Shown here piece after piece: positions 1 through 11,715 of a stretch of DNA of 64,000 nucleotides. The notes under the pieces are model-generated. The model had not been told where the DNA came from and did no database searches. It was given only the letters and a program-made list of their open reading frames with translations. The stretch is taken from assembly GCA_945859605.1 (NCBI GenBank), contig OX243814.1, positions 36,163,452 through 36,227,451 of the forward strand, written 5' to 3'. The translations under genes and the position numbers were made by a program. Within the stretch, counting starts at the first letter, position 1, and every line of letters begins with the position of its first letter. The DNA comes from Lumbricus rubellus (lineage: Eukaryota > Annelida > Clitellata > Crassiclitellata > Lumbricidae).

Positions 1-548
1 TAGGCTACTATACAACCTACCGCTACATACACGAGCGCTAGCACTAAACTGGGCATGACATCATTCTATGATAGTGCGTAAGTAAGTAAGTGAGAAGCCT
101 TTAACTTTAGTAATATATAATCTCTCAGATTCTGCAACATGGGAAATTGTTGTTCTAGCTGAAAGATCTAGGTGATCATCTTATCGTCGTCGACGCTGAA
201 ATTCACTTTGCTGGTAACTACAAAAGTTAGTTAAGCGGTAGCACATTGAAAATCGTGATCCAAGTACAAAGATAACGGTTGTAATTAGCCTATATGAAAA
301 CAATTATTTTTGCGCCGATTGAAAAGTTAAAATAAAGTTCATCATTCAGATATCTTAGATTAGGATGACGTTAAGCATGCAGTTTTTGAACTGGTCTCAC
401 TGACGCGACTTTTCTGTGGCGCTGTGAAATTTTGAAGAATTACATTAACGACAATGATATTGTGGGTAACGAAACATTCATAAAATAGCGTAATCGGTAA
501 ATTAAATACTTTTGTCTTTTTCAAGAAGTGTGAAGATTTTCAACCAGC
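1..548 (+). promoter_or_regulatory. 5' flank of paralogue A, conserved in the array
   Basis: Non-coding DNA upstream of gene A that can be aligned by eye with the flank of gene B (about 11716-12718) and with two blocks in front of the putative gene E (60640-60960 and 61190-61620). Shared landmarks are a block around ACGAGCGCTAGCAC, then ATCATTCTATGATAGT, a run of AAGTAAGT-like sequence, and GGAAATTGTTGT followed by CTGA(C/A)AGAT. Conservation could reflect shared regulation or simply recent duplication; the sequence alone does not separate these. Nothing coding was seen here. Confidence 0.6.
480..487 (+). promoter_or_regulatory. TATA-like core promoter element of gene A
   Basis: ATAAAATA lies 69 bases before the start codon. 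Equivalent elements lie before gene B (ATAAAATT, 12641-12648, 78 bases upstream) and gene D (ATAAAATA, 37155-37162, 76 bases upstream). In all three it is followed by a conserved TTGTCT...AAGAAGTNTGAAGA stretch that would be the start site and short 5' UTR. The spacing suggests transcription starts about 40 bases before the ATG; this is inferred, not shown. Confidence 0.5.
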
Positions 549-753
549 ATGATATCCAGTGTTCTTTTATATCTCCTTCTTGTGTTGACCGGTAAGTGAT
601 ATTGTGCGAATATTCTTGTTCTCTTTTTTACCGTAGCCTATTAGGCTATACATAGGCCTAAGTCCAATTTATTGTTTCTGTATGCCTACTTTCATTATAA
701 TCAGGCGATATAGTAGGCTATGTGCCTGCGTGAATTTATATGATTTTCCTCTC

Positions 754-804
<51 letters not shown>

Positions 805-3373
805 TAATAACAATAATAATAATAGGCTAATACTAATAACGACAATATGTTTGGCGCCGTAACGTGGCCATACAGCTACAAGGGCGCCTCTAATAAACAT
901 GTAAAGCATTTAATACTGTAATTATTATGAGTCTGAAATGAACGGCATTATTGAAAACAGCTAGGCCTAATATCATGTAGACCCGAGTGCATGAGATTAG
1001 GAACAAGTTATTCACCAATGATTAGAAATCCTGTGTATAACATTCTGCCGGAATCGCGTTACAAAAATCCAATGTTCCTATTAATAAATATTTCAGATTG
1101 CTGCTACCGATGTCTTAGCTCTTCACAGGATGATAGTCAAGGTAGGCCTATGTGTTACACAACAACTTGTGAAACTGTGACAAATCATGAACGACCGACA
1201 GAAATAATCTAACAGAAGTTGAGTCTTATATAGGATTAGAACAGGCCTACTTAAGAATACTGGAATTTGTATAACGAAAGCCTGGTATTGCCGTTGATTA
1301 ATAATAGGACTAATAGCAATGACAATAGCCTAATTATTTGAATTGCGTTTTCTTAGACCATCGACTCAAAAAAGGACTCTTCAGGTTTGTATCTTTACTG
1401 ACATGAAAAAGTTTGTAAAAAGTTAAAATTAAATTCTTACCATTCATGATTCCATCTTTCAAACCTGTCATCCTCAACGAAACGCGCTCCAACAGTCAAC
1501 ATAATCCTGTTCAGTTTCATTTACCTGGTTTTGCGGGCCATCGAACTCGAACCTCAACTGGATATCGCCATATATATCCCTCTAATACTAATTGGCGCTC
1601 TTGGATAAGTTGGTGCTCTGCGATTAGCTTTATAGATTTGGAGCTCGCGGTTACCCATGCAATGCATGCGTGTAAAAAATATTAGGTTATTGACTTTTAG
1701 CCTAATACTGCACGAATACTGAATAATTTAGATATGTTAGACCTATTAAAATTATCATATATAAATTATAATTATAGCCTAAGTGTAAAATTATTTTTTT
1801 AATCTGTTATCGTCATAGATTATTTCAAAGTAAGTACAGTCGGCTACAAATATGTTTCAACCGGAATTGACCTGAAAGAAGCGAAAAGTCTCGTCTTTCA
1901 AGTTACGGCATACGGTGCTGCACAGGTTGCTTTAGTATCAATTCCTGGAGTCTACAATCGCAGCATGTATGAAATCGCCTTTGATTCTACAGTAACTCGC
2001 GATGTCACTGAGTTAAGGTAGGCAAATTATTATAATAGGCCCTATCTGCTATATCAATTATTATGAACAATTTATTCGCTCTATCTTCTACAGAAGGCAT
2101 GTACAATATGCACAGCCTTTTATATAGGCTACTATTCTAGTAATAGCTTTATCCTTAGGCCTAAGTTCTATGCGCGGAATAATTCTGTACACAATATTGT
2201 AGGTCTATAGAATCGACTGTAGAAACTGAAATGCAGGATCTTACAGAATGTTAATATTGAAAAGCGATAATTATAATTATGAAATAAAGGATCGCAGACG
2301 TCTAAAAAAATTCTCAAAGGCTGAGAACTCTGCCACTTCAGATGGATCTCCATAATTATGGGAAGGCAGTATTTTTCCTGTTTTCTTGTGTTTACGTCAG
2401 AGTGCATGCTGTCAAATGCTTTGCAGAAACGTGACAAAAGCACCCGCAGTTGGAAGTACGACCCGCAGTGTTCTGTTGAATGGGACGTCTGCCGTGTGGC
2501 TGTGGATTTCTTGGGCAAACGAAGTGCTTTGCATTGGAACAGGGAATGAGACTGGAAAGAATCTATTCATGTATTATCCTGATACTTCTCCTATATTAAA
2601 CCTGAGTACGGTTGATGTCAGCTCCTACGGAGAAGGATTTGCTGACTGGAAAATTTCATACAACCAAAGCAGAGGTTAGAACTACATAAAATCTAATTGG
2701 TAGGCCTATAATAACGCTGCATACAAAACTACAACTTTTTGTGTTCCTGAGTATCAAGTGTTTTCCCAATTGCTCCTGCCTCACAAGTATAAAAAAGGTC
2801 ATAATACGCAAAAAATTTGCTTTTGTGACCAGAAGATTTATAGTATGAAATTCAGCTAATCTATCGGAACATTCAATGCGAATTCTGTGCTGAGTAAACT
2901 TGAAGTGAAGTAGCTGTGGAGATTTCTAGAACTTTTAGCCGTATTATGTTATGCGGAAGAACCTTCCAGAAATATAATTGGTAGTATTGCAGATAGGTCT
3001 ACCTTAAGTCCATCAGTTCAGTGTAGTTCTAGATGCCCAAGCGGATAACCTACATGTCTTATATTGCATCAAGAGGCCCTCAAGTACCGTGCTGACACGT
3101 TTTGCTATAATTATATCTGGGGGTCAATTTATCAAGACAAGATCGAAAAAGTACTATGTGGAAGCACCTACTAAAGATGTGTGAGCCTGTGAGGCCTGCA
3201 ATGCAAATGTCGGCATGCCTGTCGGATGTCAAGGCAAAACCTGGACACCACATTTCCCCAGCGACGTGTCCGGTCTTTTTGAGACAACTGGAATCGACTG
3301 CAAACCGAACGAGTGGCGTCTCTTCATTGACAGTTCATCCAGAAGCCACATAGCTGTGCCGCTCCGTAATAAT

Positions 3374-3442
<69 letters not shown>

Positions 3443-6400
3443 GACAATTTGTACGGCGCCGTAACGTGGCCATACCGCTACAAGGGCGCCTCACAAACAG
3501 CCAACTGCGGGATAAACCTTAGCGTAATTGGAACAAGTTTCCGTCTCTTCCTCTTTCTTATCTTGTGCAACTAAAAGAGGCTTACCACTGCGTCGCATAA
3601 AAGAGGCTTACCACTGCGTCGCAACCTCGTTTAGAGTCTTGAAGCTTGACGATCACGGATAGGATATTATATGAGACTTTAAAAAGATGTATGTATGTAT
3701 GTATGTATGTATGTATGTATGTATGTATGTATGTATGTATGTATGTATGTATGTATGTATGTATGTATGTATGTATGTATGTATGTATGTATGTATGTAT
3801 GTATGTATGTATGTATGTATGTATGTATGTATGTATGTATGTATGTATGTATGTATGTATGTATGTATGTATGTATGTATGTATGTATGTATGTATGTAT
3901 GTATGTATGTATGTATGTATGTGTGTATGTATGTATGTACATGTATGTATGTAATTATGCATAAATAATTTAACAATTTAATACGCTCGAGAGAAGGAAT
4001 AACAGAAATAGACACTTTTATTCAAGATTTTAACCATGAAGATATTTTGTGTTGCAAAATTACCCGTATCATGTCATCTTCTTTTATCGCATGTAGGCTG
4101 CGCCGTAGCATATTATGTAAATATATTGTTTGTTATTTGTGTGCTTGAGAGAAAGATTGTGTAGTTGTGGAGATAGAATCCTTAGAGTATATTATTGTAA
4201 CAAAATATACAGTAACAACAACTTTGTCTCAAATTAATTTTGTCCAGATAGTGACATCTATTCACCAGATGTTGACAAGGATTTAGGTGAGTCGTGTTAT
4301 TATATATCCTGCTCTCTTTAATATTCTTAGACATTACAAAACGAGGTATGGGCACACCGAAAGAAATTAAAATTATACAAGATTACTAATATGTAGCAAT
4401 TGTAGCATGTACTGACTTAAAAAATAGAGCAAGGGGTATTTACTATGCATCTACGATGCATTGCTGATTTTGTTCGTTTTGTTCATCACCCTGCTGAAAC
4501 TAGGTCTGCTGATAGGCCTAAAGCTCTAGCGGTATTGAAATCATAACCGTATGCCGGAATTGCAATGTCATGCGTAAATAGCCTTGTTCATATTAAATTC
4601 CTAATACACCATGACAATCAGACTGCAGCCAACCGCTGTTAGGCCTAACCAAATGCAGGTTCCGCCATTCTGGTGCAAACAAGACATCTAATTAAGTATG
4701 ACTAACCGAAATAGTAAAGTAGCAAAACTATTGCGTAGGCCATAATAATTTTCATGGAGATACGGTGCAATGAAACATAATGTAATCATCCAGGCGACCG
4801 TTTTGACTGAACAGTCTGTACAAGTTACGGAATGATACGAAACAACAGACGGTGGTAATTTCAACGCTGTCAACACCTGTCTTGTTATTCCACCTAATAC
4901 AGGCTAATTATAATTATTGTTACTGCGTCATTTTAGAAAATATAAATTGAAATTATTTTTATGTTTAAATATTATTAATTATTCGTACAATTGGCCTACA
5001 CCTGACCGTTGAACAAGGAGATGCAAACACTTTAGGCATATATGTTTACAGGGTGCGCCAAAAAAGACCCCTCTAGGTTTTTTGCCAATATTTTGCCCAA
5101 AATTAAGAGTTTCGAAATGCAATTTTAGAGGCTTATAGACAATTCATATTTACACAGGATGGCCAGATTTCATTAAAATATTTCAAACGGAACAGAAGTT
5201 ATACCACTTTTAGTGAGGTCACCCCCGCTTTTTGACGATTCAAAAACGTCACGCAACAAAAAGTAACAAAAACGTGATTTTATTAAGTCTCATCACAAAC
5301 AACTTTTGTCAAATGAGCTTGGTAGTGCTTCACAACTTGTGTTCGATGTGCCCACCACCAGTGCCAAAACTTCCTTTGAGTCTTTTTGCGAAGTTATTGA
5401 TGGACCTCTGATTAATCTGACAGATTCCTTATTTACCAATTTCATTATCAACTTACTAAGTGACTTCTCAGTGACGTGCAGCTACGTTGACACCCTGCTT
5501 CTTTTTAAATAGTAATAATAATGATTATCTGGCAATATGAAAGCTAACTGATAACAATTAATTGAGATGTGACTTAATAAAATCGTGTTTTTGCTACTTT
5601 CTGCTGCGTTACGTCTTTGAAATGTCAAAAAATGGGGGGTGGCCTCAATAAAAGTGGTATAACTTTCGTTGCGCTTGAAATATTTTGATAAAATCTGGTC
5701 ATCATGTGCAGCTATAAATTGTGTTCAAGCTTGTGAAATTTCAGTTCGATAGTCTTACTTTTGGCCAAGATAATTAATAATTATTGGCCAGAATAAATGA
5801 ATTGATTTTTTTCACTTTTCGCTGCGTCCGGTTTTTGAATCGTCAAAAACGGTGGGTGGCTTCACTAAAAGTGGCATAACTTTTGTTGTGTTTGAAATAT
5901 TTTAATGAAATCTGGCCATCTGGTGTAAATATGAATTGTCTTTAAGACTGTAAAAATTTCATTTCGAAATTCTTACTTTTGGTCAAGATATTGGCAAAAA
6001 GCTTAGGAGGGTCTTTTTTTGGCGCACCCTGTAGACATCTATACTGTCAAATAATAAGAACCAAAAAATGTGTGGTGATTTACAGCTAATCACTGTAATT
6101 TATTCCGTTTCAGTTTGCGATCCAGACATTTGTAAAGGTTTGTGTTTGTAGTTCAGTTGTTCTTCTGGCTCATTTGACTTTATGCTGGAGCCAGTTTTTT
6201 TATAGCTAAAACAAATGCTAGATTATGTCCGCTTGGTCTATCAGGATTCGATTCCCACCATTAGCCTATGTAGGCCTAACTAAGACATATATATATTTTG
6301 GATATTTTCTAGGGTGCTACGAAGCATTTGTAGAGAATTTGAGAGCATTCTGTTGCATGGATCAGAAGGTTTTGTGGAACATTGGCCTACATGCATAGAT

Positions 6401-8784
6401 AGGCCTACATAGGCCTACGTAGTTAGCTGCATTTCTTATTTATATGTAGGGCGTATAGATAAATAATTACAATCTCTAATCTGAAGAGAAACTCTTTTAC
6501 ACCAACAGTATGTCTACACTGATTGTTTGTTTCGCACAGACGTACTGTTTCCCGCACTTCCTGGAACAACTAACCTAATTAACCTTCAAACAATTTTGAT
6601 TGGACGAACGTCGATGACATTTACATTGAACGATTACAAGAGTATATATAAAGTGATTCTCTGTTCAGCTCAAGATTGCTACACAATTAAGTATAATGCG
6701 CAAGTATTTCGATTGCTCAAGTAAGTGCATTATCAATTTCTAAACTTATAGACATAGCGTATCGCTATCTCAGTTTAATCGCTTTTCAAGATGACGGTTT
6801 GGCTTTTATTCAAGATTGTTGAGAAATTATGTAGCTCTTTTTTTATCCCGTTCTGCATAGCGCAATTTGGTCATCCACTTAGGAGTTGAAACACTTGAAA
6901 ACCTGAACACCTGGTGGTCATAGAACAGCAATCGTTAGGCCTATTTAAAACTTCTATTCAGCCAGTCAAACGGGTTCAACACCAGAGTAAAGTTGCCTTT
7001 CGCCCACATTATATTAAGCTTATGTTCCTACGATATGAAACTGTAGCTACGGTCCAGTTGTACTAACTTGGTCTGCAGGATTCGCGAGCTAACAATTATT
7101 GAGACTAAATTCATGTTATTGGCTTTGATAGGAGGCCCACCAGACCTACATCGAAGATTAAATGACCCGCAGAGAACTCATGGACGGAGACAGAAGCAAG
7201 CAACTTTAAGTGATTTTGCACAATTACGGTAGACTACATTAACTTCACCACAAATGACATTTGTTATGACACTGTGCACTGTTCAGCTATAGATTTTTTC
7301 AGTTCAATTATACGTTTATATCAAATGCATGTAATTATAGCTCATTTAAATTGTAAATTCAAGTTGCTATGGCGTTCCATAACAACTCTTTCTGATTCCG
7401 CATGTATAACGGCACAGTGTCATCACCAGTGAAGTTTAGAAAAATATCACCTGACCCCTCAAATTGACACACCTTAGTATAATTATAGTACACCAGCGGT
7501 TTCCAACCCGTGGCCCGCGGGCCAAAAGTGGCCCGCGAGGCCTCACAAAATGGCCCGCCAGTCCTCGAAAATGACCGTCGTCTTTCAAAGAATTTAAAAA
7601 AATATATGAAAAAATTGACAATTTGGACAGGATAGAACCTATAATTATTTTCTATTACAAATTATTTTATTTTGACGTCTATAAATAACACCAAACATTC
7701 TATTTTGAATCAATAATAACAATTTTATATGCTTTAATTAATTAAATTTTAACATTGTGGCCCCCTAAACGCCCTAATGTTCTTTAACTAAGAAAAAGTG
7801 GCCCTCGTGTCCTCCAAATTAGAAAAAGTGGCCCTAAAGTCAAAAAAGGTTGGGAACCACTGTATTACACGGTTGATATTATGCATACATGCAGTGTCAT
7901 GCAGGTCACGTCTAGAAACATGCATTTCTGTAGAGCGCAGTGATGCGCCAAAAGAATAGGCGTACGGGAGATTTCAGCATAGGGGGGGGGGGGCAAAGAT
8001 TGAACTTCTGTCCGATAAATACATCCGTGAAAAGGTTGACGACCTTTTTTAGTCGTTCGGGTCTGTCTTTGCCCGAAATACGACACTTTCCCGAAAGTTG
8101 ACGACCTTTTTTTAGTCGTTCGGGCCTGTGTTTGCCCGGAAAACGACACTTGTACGAAAGTTGACGACCTTTTTTTTAGTCATTCGGGGTTTTTGCCCGA
8201 AAAAATCACAAAGATTGCCCGAATTTGGGGGGGGGGGCATTTTTCCCCCCCGCACCTCGCCTCGTACGCCTATGGCCAAAAGGCAGGGTAAAAAGTGTAA
8301 AAATTTTTCGTGTAGGAATCTCATTCAGGTCGCGCTCTGTACTGTGGTGAGTGGTGAACCTCCCCTATCTGAAAGACGTTATTGGATCATCTGGAAGAAC
8401 GGGTTCTTTGCTTTCGGCTTTGGTTCGAAGATTGGAAATAATTCGCTCATGGTTTACGTCGAAAAACAACCTATTGAGATCCAAAATGCTACAGCGAACG
8501 TCCAAGGAAACCTGACTATTCCGTTTCGCTACTTCGTTGGTGTCAAAGGTTGGAATAAAATTGGCTAAGGGTGATTATATATTCGCCTAATTAGGCCTAT
8601 GTTCTTACACTCAAACGGTCGGATGAGGAAGGCGATGAAGTCTGAGATGGCTAGTTCATACATACATACATACATACATACATACATGCATACATACATA
8701 CATGCACACATAGGCCTACATATATACATACATACATACATACATACATACATACATACATACATACTTACCTACATACATACA

Positions 8785-8818
<34 letters not shown>

Positions 8819-9779
8819 CATACATACATACATACATACATGCATGCATTGCATGTATGTAATGATTCATACATGAATGTATGTATGTATGTGTGTATGC
8901 ATGTATGTATGTATGTATGACATTATTTGTATGCATGTATGTATGTATGTATTTATGTATGTATGTATGTATGTATGTATGTATGTATGTATTGTATTGT
9001 ATGCGTGTACCGTATGTATGTATGCACGTATGTATATTCCCATTCAGCCGTAGATCGAGCAAATTTGCTTTTTAAATAATTTATTAACATTGGTTCTTGA
9101 AAAATGAACGAATAGACCTAAAAATAAATGTTATAATTATAATAGAGATATCATCTTGGTATGTGACCACACAGTTATGGCATAGGATCAACGCTAAGGT
9201 AGATTATATTCAATGGTATGTTAGGCCCAAGTATTCGAGGAAGAAAAACAGTGCAGCCATGTTTTGACAGTGATAGATCGATTTCCTTATGTTTCTTGGG
9301 AGGATGTGGGCTGGAAGTGACAAGTCTAATGTTTTTTTGTTAGCTACTTCGCCTTAAAATGCATAGACCTAGTAAGTCTGTGGTCAATAAATGAGATACA
9401 CATCTGTTAGCATTTATACTCTCCATAACTTTTTATAACATTGTTGCTTTTTGTCTGCGCGAAATGATTCCTACTTTTATTTGCTCTAGCGCTGCTTCGC
9501 AAGAGTGGAATGGCGGATTCTAGTTACTTTAAGAATCGTGGATGGGGTACGTGCGCGAGTGGAGCCGAAATTAAAAATGTGACCATTGCCAGGTGCAGTA
9601 GGTTGGAATGCGGTAATGTCTGCATGAAAACCGATGGATGTACTGCCTTCTGTCTTCATGGTTCAGCACTTAACGGGAGTGCATGCGTCTGCGAACTTCA
9701 GGCGAAACCAGGAACACCGTCATCGAGTTTCCTTTACTATAACGAACCAGGAGCCAGTTATTGGGAGATAGCAACTTAG
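549..9779 (+). CDS. Gene A: secreted protein with two FAMeT-like domains and a Cys-rich C-terminus (8 exons)
   Basis: Exons 549-591, 1819-2017, 2427-2674, 4248-4286, 6114-6137, 6540-6720, 8316-8548 and 9490-9779 join in phase to 418 codons plus TAG. All introns are GT-AG. Residues 1-14 are a hydrophobic signal peptide (MISSVLLYLLLVL). Exons 2-3 encode a first domain of the farnesoic acid O-methyltransferase (Methyltransf_FA) type: an EAKSLVFQV core, then LLNGTSAVWLWISWAN. Exons 4 and 5 (39 and 24 bases) encode an acidic linker ending VCDPDICK. Exons 6-7 encode a second domain of the same fold (RYWIIWKNGFFAFGFG). Exon 8 encodes eight cysteines in a PAN/apple-like pattern (KTDGCTAFCLHG). Enzyme activity is not implied: in many animals this domain occurs as an extracellular module. 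Exon 2 contains AAAGTAAGT at 1827-1835, a possible cryptic donor. A MITE ends 41 bases before the exon 7 acceptor. Confidence 0.85.
752..890 (+). repeat. (TAA)n microsatellite followed by a short GC-rich hairpin unit
   Basis: TAA repeats run from about 754 to 824. Shortly after comes a unit starting GGCGCCGTAACGTGGCCATA and ending GGGCGCC. The same arrangement, (TAA)n then this unit, recurs at 3369-3493, so the pair is a dispersed repeat and probably the 3' end of a retroposon. It lies in intron 1 of gene A. Confidence 0.7.
3156..3495 (+). mobile_element. Unclassified transposon relic with (AAT)n and GC-rich hairpin end
   Basis: Intron 3 of gene A. Bases 3230-3370 have an open frame containing CKPNEWRLFIDSSSRS, which resembles a short conserved stretch in transposon-encoded proteins of invertebrates; I cannot name the family. 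It runs directly into (AAT)n at 3369-3441, then a GGCGCC-bounded hairpin unit (about 3455-3493) shared with 833-890. The N-rich part of the frame is only the microsatellite. Assignment as a relic is an inference from memory of similar sequences. Confidence 0.4.
3573..3623 (+). repeat. Two-copy tandem repeat, 26-bp unit
   Basis: Two adjacent identical 25-base copies beginning AAAAGAGGCTTACCACTGCG, separated by a single T. It lies in intron 3 of gene A, just after the transposon relic. No function is suggested. Confidence 0.8.
3687..3954 (+). repeat. (GTAT)n microsatellite, about 265 bp
   Basis: Almost perfect tetranucleotide tract in intron 3 of gene A. It produces long artefactual frames (MYVC repeats on plus, HTYI repeats on minus). 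The same repeat recurs at 20836-21165 and, as an inverted pair, at 8657-9045. Confidence 0.95.
5049..6031. mobile_element. Mariner/Tc1-type non-autonomous foldback element, 983 bp
   Basis: Terminal inverted repeats begin CAGGGTGCGCCAAAAAA and end with its complement TTTTTTTGGCGCACCCTG. The element is flanked by TA on both sides, the expected target duplication for Tc1/mariner. The arms extend far inward (right arm about 5815-6031), and a second copy of the right-arm sequence lies at about 5590-5780, so it is a foldback with an internal duplication. No transposase is visible. It sits in intron 4 of gene A, between the two micro-exons. Confidence 0.85.
7494..7862. mobile_element. hAT-like MITE, 369 bp
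   Basis: Ends are CAGCGGTTTCCAACC and GGTTGGGAACCACTG, an imperfect inverted repeat. Flanking octamers TAGTACAC (7486-7493) and TATTACAC (7863-7870) match at 7 of 8 bases, as expected for an aged hAT 8-bp target duplication. The inside is GTGGCCC-rich non-coding DNA. It lies in intron 6 of gene A. Confidence 0.85.
7955..8274. mobile_element. hAT-like MITE of the CATAGGCGTA family, 320 bp
   Basis: Ends ATAGGCGTACG and CGTACGCCTAT are inverted repeats, flanked by a perfect 8-bp duplication GCCAAAAG (7947-7954 and 8275-8282). Inside are G-runs and three copies of a TTGACGACCTTTTTTAGTC-type unit. Related elements are at 38587-39888 and 58785-59158. The right end lies 41 bases before the splice acceptor of exon 7 of gene A, so it has replaced most of the normal end of that intron. 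Confidence 0.9.
8657..9045. repeat. Inverted pair of tetranucleotide microsatellites
   Basis: A (CATA)n tract (about 8657-8845) passes through GCATGCATTGCATG-like sequence into a (TGTA)n tract (about 8876-9040). The two halves are reverse complements and could form a long imperfect hairpin. It lies in intron 7 of gene A. Confidence 0.9.
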
Positions 9780-11700
9780 GTTAGGCCTACCATTCGTTAA
9801 AACAGTGGGTTGGTCGACAAGACATGTTAAGAATGAACGACTTTGTGACTTTAATAGATAACAATGTTTCATTTGTCGTGCTTTACTTATTGTGCTTATG
9901 CCGCAATCTAAGTCATTCTCATGCAAGGATAGGTCATAAATTATAAAGCACACTAATTTCAAGTAGTTAAGTCTTTTAAAAGTCTCGCTAACGTTAGTGG
10001 GTGATATGATTAATCTTACTGCAAGTAAAGGCCTTGCTCAGTAGATAGTATAGTAGATACACATTAAACACGATAAAATGCAGCCTGTTTGTTGTTTTGA
10101 AATAATATAATTATTATCATTTGCTGAGCATGTTGGCAAAGATGTTATTTACATGTATAACCTCACATTTAAAGTAGGACATAAATTGAGTGGTTAAAGC
10201 TTTATTAGATTACGAATTGAGCTTTAGAAGTAGGACCTTGTATGATATTCAGAAGGCAAACGTAATTACATTCTGGAATGAGCAGTTGAGCATTTCACAC
10301 AGATGACTCCTTTCACGCTTCTTTCTTCCCTACTCCCGCCCCGTTCCCGCCATCACCCCATCCCGTTCCTTCCCTCCCCAAATTCTCACCCAAGATCGAA
10401 GGGTCATCGTGAAATAATACCAGTTCTTGCTTGGTTTGTGTAGCCTACAATTTATGGAATTTTATTATGTAGGCCTATGTAGGCTAAGACATTGTAGGCC
10501 TATGTACACTTGCTATAGAGCCCCTTCAACATTCTTAATCAGAATAGATAGGTTACTGCAATATTATAAGCGGAACGTAGGTCCATTTTCCGGTTAGATG
10601 GAAATGAACTTCTCATAATTCTCAGACTTTGCTTCCACTGTGTCTCAATTTTTATGTGTAGGCCTACATTAAAATCAAGGAATATTATTACTACTAGTTG
10701 CATGATTTCTGTCCCTTTAGCGTAAGTTTTGCATTCCAAGAAGCTGTGCCATTTTATCTTTAATTAAGCGTTGTCAAAATAATGCCAATTCATATGGTTC
10801 ATTAAGTGATTGACTGACTGATTTAGATTTAGACTTTCACAGATCGAGGTGGTTAAAACCTAAAATGTAGCCTATTCGATCTGGCATCAAATGTTCAATA
10901 TTGCGTCGGTGTCTTGGGCTTGGGACCGCACGACACTCCACCAAACCTCGAGCTCCTAATCGTTAGGAGCGAAGAATTGACATCGGAACACGCTCCAAAG
11001 GTTCGTGTCCGTTGAAATTCACGAGCAGTTGACAAACAGAATAGCCAATGATTTAGTTTTGCAACCAAATAACATAGTTACGTGACTTTCTTCGGATCAT
11101 AATTCGTGACAGCGGAGTCACTTGTAGAGACCGCAGCGTGGTATACAACGTAATCCTTATGTATTAGCCTTTGGTCTACAGGAACAAGCCATGGAAATGG
11201 TCGCGCAATGGCAATTTATGAAGGATCGATTGTCTGCAAACACGCACCGGCCATTGTCTTAAAACATATCGACCAGTGCAAGAGTCGGAAGCTATAATCA
11301 GAAACGAGTCTGACGTCGACAGACACTTCGTTTTCTCACAAGTTCTCTGCACAAGGACAGGTTCAAATGTCCAATGGCGTCTCTACTCCGAATGTTGAGC
11401 CTTCTCCTTCAGTTTCCTGTAATCTGCCATCTTCCATCTTCATCCAATCCAACAGCATAATTATGTATTTGTCTTCCCATTTATCATCTTCCAGACTATT
11501 TTCCTTCCCTTCGATGAGTTCCTCTCAAAACTATATAGGCCTACCCATCGTAAGCTAACCATGTCTTCCTAACAGCAATCTGATATAAAAAAAACATAGT
11601 GGTTGCGCCTATTATTATAGCCTAATAGGCCTAATTATAATTACAAACATTCTTGATGCGTGATCGGTCACAAAGAAATGTGTCTCAGTTGCGCAGCCAA
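9780..11700. other. Spacer between genes A and B; no gene seen
   Basis: The first few hundred bases align by eye with the 3' flanks of genes B and D (shared TTTGTCGTGCTTTACTT about 90 bases after the stop, and an ATTAAA at 10063-10068 that could be the poly(A) signal). A short pyrimidine-rich run occurs at about 10300-10390, and a small palindrome GCTCCTAATCGTTAGGAGC near 10951. The remaining sequence shows no recognisable coding or repeat family. Confidence 0.5.
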
Positions 11701-11715
11701 TGCCGAATTGGACAT

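Noticed and set aside
991..1685. Frames of 73 and 79 codons in intron 1 of gene A
   Set aside because: No homology to B or D and no motif; the intron is well bounded by exons 1 and 2.
3582..4015. Long HTYI- and MYVC-repeat frames on both strands
   Set aside because: Pure translations of the (GTAT)n microsatellite; the same applies at 8565-9075 and 20805-21281.
6225..6262. tRNA B-box-like GGATTCGATTCCCACC
   Set aside because: No A-box or cloverleaf partner was found at a proper distance; too weak to call.
8128..8315. Upstream part of the 146-codon frame over exon 7 of gene A
   Set aside because: Coded by the MITE (7955-8274) and intron; the exon starts after the TGTAG acceptor at 8315.
9720..9962. 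80-codon minus frame overlapping exon 8 of gene A
   Set aside because: Antisense to a well supported exon and without motif.
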